Positions 58,611 to 64,000 of a stretch of DNA of 64,000 nt are shown piece by piece; position 1 is the stretch's first letter; every line of letters begins with the position of its first letter. Origin of the DNA: Corydoras sp. C115 (lineage: Eukaryota > Chordata > Actinopteri > Siluriformes > Callichthyidae); NCBI GenBank assembly GCA_019802505.1, contig JAFMOC010000006.1, positions 1,661,001-1,725,000 on the forward strand, in the 5' to 3' direction. Below the pieces are notes generated by a model that made no database searches, had not been told where the DNA came from, and saw nothing but the letters and a program-made list of their open reading frames with translations. The position numbers and the translations under genes are program-made.

Positions 58611-61600
58611 ATAATAATAATACATTTTATTTAATGCCGCCTTTCTAGACACTCAAGGTCACCTTACAAAGAAAAACAATAAAACCGAGAAATGGGCTGA
58701 ATAAATATAAGATAAGGCAACAATAATAAATAAAGCAATCAATCTAGACATAGTAAAAAATAAAATTAAGTAGAAAATAATTTAAAAGATAAAAGAAATA
58801 AAGTCAGAGATTATAGGCAATTCTGAAAAGGTACGTTTTGAGACTCGACTTAAACTGTGAAATGGAGTCCAAATTCCTTAAGTCAGGAGGTAGAGCATTC
58901 CATAGCCTAGGGGCAGAGCTACAGAAGGCTCTACCTCCCATGGTGCTAAGGCACATAGTGGGAACAGACAGGTGTGTAGAGGCAGATGATCTCAGTGATC
59001 GTGAGTGAGAGGTAACCGTGATAAGCTCTGCGATATACGTAATATTTTATAATTAATGTGTTGTATAACTGGGAGCCAGTGCAACTGATGTAGAACAGGA
59101 GAGATATGATGATGAGAAGGAGTTCTTGTGATAATACGTGCCACTGAGTTCTGAACCATTTGCAGTTTGTGTAGTGATTTCAGAGGAAGACCATAAAGAA
59201 GAGAATTACAGTAGTCCAGGTTAGAGGTGACGAGACTGTGAACCAGAATAGCAGTAGTGTGAGAAGAGAGAGAAGGGCGTAGACGATTTATGTTTCGGAG
59301 GTGGAAATAAGCTGATCGAGTGATATTGTTAATGTGTGATTGAAATGACAAGGTATTATCCAGGAGGACACCCAAGCTCTTTACTTGAGCAGAAGGAGAG
59401 ACTAATCAGTTGTGGATTGAAAGGGAAAAATGATTTACTTTAGAGAGATTAGACTTGGTGCCAACAAGAAGCACCTCTGTCTTATCTCCATTTAATTTGA
59501 GAAAGTTAAGAGAGAGCCAGGATTTGATTTCAGATAAACAGTTAGTAAGAGAGGGTGAGGGAAAATTAGAAGAGGGCTTACTCGAGAGGTAGAGCTGGGT
59601 GTCATCCGCGTAACAATGGAAGTTTATATTATATTTGCGAAAAATGTTACCTAGCGGGAGAAGGTAGACCATGAAAAGAAGGGGGCCCAAGACAGAGCCT
59701 TGGGGCACACCTGTAATAACAGGGGAAGATTGAGAAGTGGAAGTTTTAAGCTGGATAAACTGAGAGCGATTTGACAGATATGATTTAAACCAATTAAATG
59801 GAGTATGAGTTATCCCAATGGAGGACAATCTATGAAGAAGACTGGAGTGACAGACAGTGTCGAAGGCAGCGCTCAGGTCCAGAAGAGTAAGAATGGAAAG
59901 AAGGCCAGAGTCTGCTGCGCAGAGAAGGTCGTTGGTAACTCTAACAAGAGCTGTTTCTGTGCTATGAGCTGATCGAAAACCAGATTGAAATTTTTCATAT
60001 AAATCATTGTGTGATAGATATGAATGGAGTTGAGCTGCTACTACTTTCTCTAGAATTTTTTTAATAAATGGGAGATTGGAGATGGGACGTAAATTATTAA
60101 AATCAGTCGGATCAGCACCGGGTTTTTTAAGAATTGGGGTAATGGCTGCCGTTTTAAAAGCTGTTGGTACAGTTCCAGTCGTGAGGGAGGAATGAATAAT
60201 AGCAGTAATAAGATGAAGCAGAGAAGGAAGACATGATTTGACCAATGTTGTGGGGAGAGGATCCAATGTGCTGGAAGATAACTTAGCGGTGGAGATAAGA
60301 TAAGAAACTTCAGAAATAGGAGGAAGAGAGAAAGACGAAAGATAGGTTAAATGAAGAGATTACAGAGATTCAGTAACAGTTGCAGGTGTAAGCTGGGTGC
60401 TAAAAGATTTGTAGATGTTCTCAATTTTCTCATTAAAGGAAGACATTAGAGAATTACAGAAGGTAGTAGTGCATAGATACTGTGGAAAAGAATCTGGAGC
60501 TCGGACGGATTTATTATAGAATGCATAGAGTGATCTAGTGTTGCCATTCATAGAGTCAATTAGAGCAGCGTAATAGTTTGATTTAGCTTGTAATACGGAG
60601 CCCATATAATGAAGCATATGGTCCTTGTACAAGTCCTTGTGAACAGACAGACCAGTTTTCCGCAACAGACGCTCATATTGTCATCCTTTAGTTTTCAGGA
60701 GTCGAAGCTCAGACGTGAACCAGGGGGCCGAGCGTGAGAAATTAACCATACGTGATTTCAACGGAGCCAGGGAGTCGAGACTGGCCTGAAGACCAGTATT
60801 ATATAATGTCACTAGTTCCTCCAGATCCATTTGTTGATGGAAGTCCAAATGGGAAATGATACTGGAAGAGAGTAAGGCTAGATCAATATCCCTGATATTG
60901 CGGTAGGAGATGAGACGGGAAGGTTTAGTAGTAGAAAGAGGAAGATTAACATTAAAGGAGACAAGAGAGTGGTTAGATACAGCTATCTCTTCAACTGAAC
61001 TGTTTAAAGGAGCGACGCCTGAGCAACAGACGAGGTCCAAAATGTAACCTTTAGCATGAGTAGGAATGTCAATATACTGTTGTAGACCAAAGCTCTCCAT
61101 ACATAATATGAAGTCTTTAGTCAGGGGATTATTGGTGCTGTCCATATGAATGTTAAAATCACCCATAACTATAATAACAGGTGAGAAAGTGATGAGGTGA
61201 GTGAGCAGTGCAGCAAAGTCCTGAAGAAAGTCTTTGTTACCTTTCGGAGGCCGGTAGATGTTGGCGATGATAGTTGGTGAGGAGCAAGCAAGACGACATA
61301 TCTGTGCCTCAAAAGAGTCGAAAGCGAGCAGGAATATCGCAAGGCCTCCTCCTCTGCCAGCCTCGCGAGGTTTACTGATGTAAACATACCCCGCCGGAGT
61401 CGATTCATTAAGTTGGGTGAAGTCATTTTGTTGTTGCCACGTCTCAGTTAAACAGAGGATGTCATACTTGCGATCAGTTAGGAGATGTTGGATGAGAAGT
61501 CCCTTGTCCGTTAGCGAGCGGATAAACAGTGCTAGCCGACCGGGCTAGGTGAGCTAGCGCGCTATGGTCAGCTACGTGACTTGGTCCTTGGCGGGCACGG

Positions 61601-61982
61601 CGGGAGTGACCAGTAGAAGACCCGATGGCACGCAGTGACCCGATATATCCTCGTGTGGATATATTTCCGACGGGGAATGTAAAGTAAATCCGCATTGGAG
61701 AGCAGAGCTGTCGGTGGTGAGAGCGAAAGGACAGGTTGCTGAAATCTCAGCCGAACCAGTTCAGCAGCAGAATACTGGATGATACCCACCACAGGTTGGT
61801 AGATTCTTAAAAAGAGTATCCATAGAAGGAAGAACCATAGACAAGTCATTGTAAAATCCAATCATGGGACGCTAAAAACTTAAAATAAAACGTTAAAAAC
61901 TTGAAATAAAACTGGCGGGGCAGTGGCAGACAAGCACGCCAGCGTTCACCCGGAAGTCTGCTCAACAAATGAGGGTAAATCC
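58611..61982 (-). mobile_element. L2-type LINE, 3.4 kb, near full-length
   Basis: Inserted into the outer LTR with CTTTA repeated on both sides (58606-58610 and 61983-61987). The minus-strand 3' end is a TTATTATTAT microsatellite preceded by GCATTAAATAAAATGTA. The 5' part up to about 61982 includes sequence upstream of the ORF. The ORF and 3'UTR are in good condition. Confidence 0.9.
58992..61530 (-). pseudogene. L2-type LINE ORF: endonuclease and reverse transcriptase
   Basis: An APE endonuclease comes first (DILCLTETWQQQNDF, IIANIYRPPKGN, VMGDFNIHMDSTN). RT follows with [48 protein letters not shown] and [14 protein letters not shown] (catalytic YADD intact). The C-terminus carries [12 protein letters not shown] and [16 protein letters not shown]. 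From about 61166 to 58992 the frame is constant, with only three stops (about 60680, 60359, 59405). It would nick DNA and reverse-transcribe its own RNA at the nick. It is the best-preserved enzyme gene in the window but dead as written. Confidence 0.93.
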
Positions 61983-62152
61983 CTTTAGCCACCATGCTCT
62001 CCCCAAGACCCCATAGGTGTCCATATTTATGCCTAGCTAAAAGACCTACAGCAGACTCACCAATACCTGCGCTCCCCCCCACTCTGTGACGTCATACCTC
62101 ACATGCACACCAAAACAAAGCACACCTACTTCAGCTATGCTGGCTACACTAG

Positions 62153-62280
62153 CAAATAGTCCATATAGCAAATAGTCCATGTACCTACTCATAATAAACT
62201 CCGTTCACATTACCTGCGCCTCCTGGATCCTTTCTGCGCTACTGCGCTTCATTTTTGCCTTTACGGACACGCGCCTGACA
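62153..62280 (+). repeat. LTR 3' part of the ORF-bearing element
   Basis: It contains AATAAA (ATAATAAACTCCG) and CTTTCTGCGCTACTGCGC, and ends ACGCGCCTGACA near 62280. Layout and end match the LTR pieces at 20.7 and 22.6 kb. The outer gypsy inserted in or beside it, and its start lies outside. Confidence 0.6.
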
Positions 62281-62462
62281 GAATGCCGGAACCTGAAGGA
62301 ATCGGATCCAGGAACGAGTCGCGGTAGGTTTTTTCTTCTCTTCCCCTCGCTATTTCTCTAGCAATCGTCCTTCTGGCGGCAGCCGTAGCACTGCTTAATT
62401 TCGGCGCTAGCCCCGCCATTTATCTCCATTTATTCGTCCACTCTCTCTATTCTCCGCGAACC

Positions 62463-63999
62463 ATGTCAGAGCCGGGTGAACTCCGGGATAAGAGAGCTCA
62501 GCTGTTTTTGTTTCTGGGTGCGTGGCCGTCTGTTGGAGTGTGTGTTGTCATGTCTAAGCCATGGTGGTGTTATGAGGAAGTCGTATCCTGGGACAAAACA
62601 GAATCGGTGTATTCTGAGGAGAGTCTCGACTCATGTGTCGACTCCGAGGATGAATTCGATTTCTTTCTCTCGTAGCACATTCTTCCACCCCACATCTTCT
62701 TACAGTCCCCCGAGTTGTGGCCCAATCCTCGTTCCAGTTCCCCTAAGCACTCCTCACCTCCTCATTACACCCATTCCTTATCCGATAAACCTCCATGTTT
62801 ATGTTCCGTCTCCCTGTATTCCTGCCCTAAACATTTTTCATTCCGTCTTCCCTCACCCATACACACCGACTTCACGAGGTGTGCAATTAAGCGCCCTCAA
62901 CCTCCTCAACCGGTGTTCCCGCCTAAACGCCGGAGCCGGTGCAGCCGTCGAGGCAGAGCAAAGCCTTTCTCCGGTTCCATCAAGAAGGGGGCCCCCTCAG
63001 TGGTAACCTCACCTTCTGCTGTCCGGGCAGCGTGTGTGGGTTCTGGATGGAGGGAACATTTGGGCGTCAGTTGGGAGTTGGATGTCGATGTGGCGTCTGA
63101 GTGTGTTCCTGTGGGTGGTGGTTTCCAGTGTTGTCCTCCCTCCGTGTGTGCCTGAGGTCCCGGATGATGTGTGTGATGTCAGTTCTCTGTGCGGGGATAC
63201 TGGCCTTGTGGTTCTGTGTGCAGGAGGAGGGGTTGGAAAGTGCTAATGTGGTACCAGAGGAGCGGCCCATGGCGCCAGAGCTCGCTGTAGTCTGTCCAGC
63301 GCCAGAGCCCGCTGTAGTCCATCCAGTGCCAGAGCCCGCTGCAGTCCGTCCAGCGCCTGAGCCCGCTGTAGTCCCTCCAGCGCCAGGGCCCGCTGTAGTC
63401 CCACCAGCGCCAGAGCCCGCTGTGGTCCCTCCAGCACCAGATCCCGCTGTGGTCCCTCCAGCGCCAGAGCCCGCTGTAGTCCCACCAGCGCCAGAGCCCG
63501 CTGTGGTCCCTCCAGCACCAGATCCCGCTGTGGTCCCTCCAGCGCCAGAGCCCACTGTAGTCCCTCCAGCGCCAGAGCCCGCTGTAGTCCCTCGCCAGAG
63601 GGACTACAGCCATAGAGGCAGAGCAAAGCCTTTCTCCGGTTCCATCAAGGAGGGGGTCCCCTTAGCGGTACCCTCACCCTCTGCTGTCCCGGCAGCGAGT
63701 GTAGGTTCTGGATGGAGGGAACATTTGGGAGGAGGAGGGGTTGGAGGAGGAGGCCCCCGCGCCGTCTTCGTCCTCTAAAAAGACACTCGCGCCGTCTTCG
63801 TCCTCTGAAAAGGCCACATCGCCTCCGTGCCCTTAAACGTCACGCCCTGATGAGGCCCCGTCGCCTCCACGTCTTCAAACAGCCCCTGCACCACTGTCGC
63901 GCCCTGATAAGGCCCCGTCGCCTCCGCGCCCTCAACTGGCCCCTGCGCCGCTGTCGCGCCCTGTTAAGGCCCCAGAGGTCTTCAATCCCCTATGGGATC
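62463..63999 (+). pseudogene. Unnamed LTR-element ORF, copy 4
   Basis: From ATG 62463, about 180 bp inside the LTR end: FLFLGAWPSVGVCVVMS (hydrophobic), ESVYSEESLDSCVDSEDEFDF, a TAG at 62673, then in the same frame HILPPHIFLQSPELWPNP and a basic RRSRCSRRGRAK stretch to 63155. After a frame change (63101-63778): MSVLCAGILALWFCVQEE, matching the hydrophobic span of copy 2, then an array of PAPEPAVVPP units, then KPFSGSIKEGVPLAVPSPSA. More Pro/Ser-rich repeats (PSPPRP, APAPLSRP) run to the window end. One nonsense and at least one frameshift. Function unknown. Confidence 0.65.
63280..63600. repeat. 30-bp tandem array encoding PAPEPAVVPP
   Basis: About eleven units built from CCAGAGCCCGCTGTAGTCCC with variants at set positions (GTAGTC/GTGGTC, GCGCCAGAG/GCACCAGAT). 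Two adjacent runs repeat the same order of variants (63400-63490 and 63490-63580), showing a higher-order 90-bp duplication. Confidence 0.9.
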
Positions 64000-64000
64000 G
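63800..64000. repeat. Tandem repeat of about 57 bp, continues past window
   Basis: Units contain GGCCCCGTCGCCTCC, then GCGCC CTCAA or a variant, then GCCCCTGCGCCGCTGTCGCG and CCCTGATAA. At least three imperfect units are visible at the window edge. Confidence 0.8.

Larger units (their letters stand above)
46131..62148 (-). mobile_element. 16-kb nested gypsy element, outer copy, CTAG target duplication
   Basis: The two LTRs begin TGTGGC(A/G)CCCCCC and end GCTGGCTACA. CTAG flanks the whole (46127-46130, 62149-62152). The left LTR (46131-53829) is split by a complete second gypsy at 46541-53135; the right LTR (57695-62148) is split by a LINE at 58611-61982. With insertions removed, each LTR is about 1.1 kb. 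The internal region 53830-57694 carries pol on the minus strand. A purine tract (CATTTGGAGGGGGTGAT, minus) abuts the left LTR. TGGCGTAGTCAGCAGGAT follows the right LTR as a likely primer site. Confidence 0.92.
57695..62148 (-). repeat. 5' LTR of outer gypsy, interrupted by a LINE
   Basis: 57695-58610 and 61983-62148 are the two halves. The left LTR shows the unbroken order TTAGCTTTAGCCACCATGC. Confidence 0.92.

Noticed and set aside
63067..63626. Minus-strand Gly/Ala/Thr- and Leu/Gln-rich repeat ORFs
   Set aside because: Antisense readings of the PAPEPAVV array; no start context or conserved flank on that strand.

Overview
The window looks like intronic and intergenic DNA of a teleost fish, possibly an otophysan (that rank is a guess). 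The reasons are long AT microsatellites, many copies of a tRNA-headed SINE resembling the zebrafish DANA/Mermaid type, Rex1- and L2-type LINEs, Tc1/mariner transposons and several Ty3/gypsy lineages. There is no operon structure and no recognisable rRNA or free-standing tRNA gene.

Host content is thin. On the minus strand I see short open segments with splice signals that look like exons of one or more unidentified genes: 46056-45961, 45470-45303, 42632-about 42513, 29222-29052, and less certainly 7285-7186 and 3370-3262. Three of them begin and end in phase 0. One exon segment was duplicated (39.6-39.8 kb and 42.4-42.6 kb), and the two copies are damaged at opposite ends. Nearly all the DNA between these segments is transposon.

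Layout. 1-7 kb: SINEs, TA repeats and a TIR-bounded non-autonomous element. 7.9-11.4 kb: decayed minus-strand gypsy. 11.5-14.1 kb: solo LTR, Rex1-like and L2-like LINE remnants. 15.9-17.4 kb: a promoter/intron/poly(A)-like unit and a gypsy integrase remnant. 18-19.4 kb: Tc1 element cut by a SINE. 19.4-22.6 kb: Rex1-like LINE broken by LTR pieces, a small LTR element carrying an unnamed ORF, and a solo LTR. 24.8-27.1 kb: plus-strand chromodomain gypsy. 30.6-32.5 kb: a complete 1.9-kb LTR unit with perfect target duplications and the same unnamed ORF. 32.9-35.0 kb: LTRs and RT scraps. 35.6-39.0 kb: minus-strand chromodomain gypsy with both LTRs. 40.5-42.4 kb: Tc1 element with an LTR element inside it. 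43.2-44.8 kb: another copy of the unnamed ORF and a Tx1-like endonuclease fragment. 46.1-62.1 kb: a nested stack in which a gypsy element has a second full gypsy in one LTR and a near full-length L2-type LINE in the other. 62.2-64.0 kb: a fourth copy of the unnamed ORF with long proline-rich tandem repeats, running off the window.

The best candidate for something undescribed is the ORF family at about 21.3, 31-32, 43.3 and 62.5 kb. It lies just inside LTR-type termini where gag would normally be. It has a conserved acidic N-terminal segment, a possible membrane segment and several blocks of 9-10-codon tandem repeats, and no pol is visible in the same unit.
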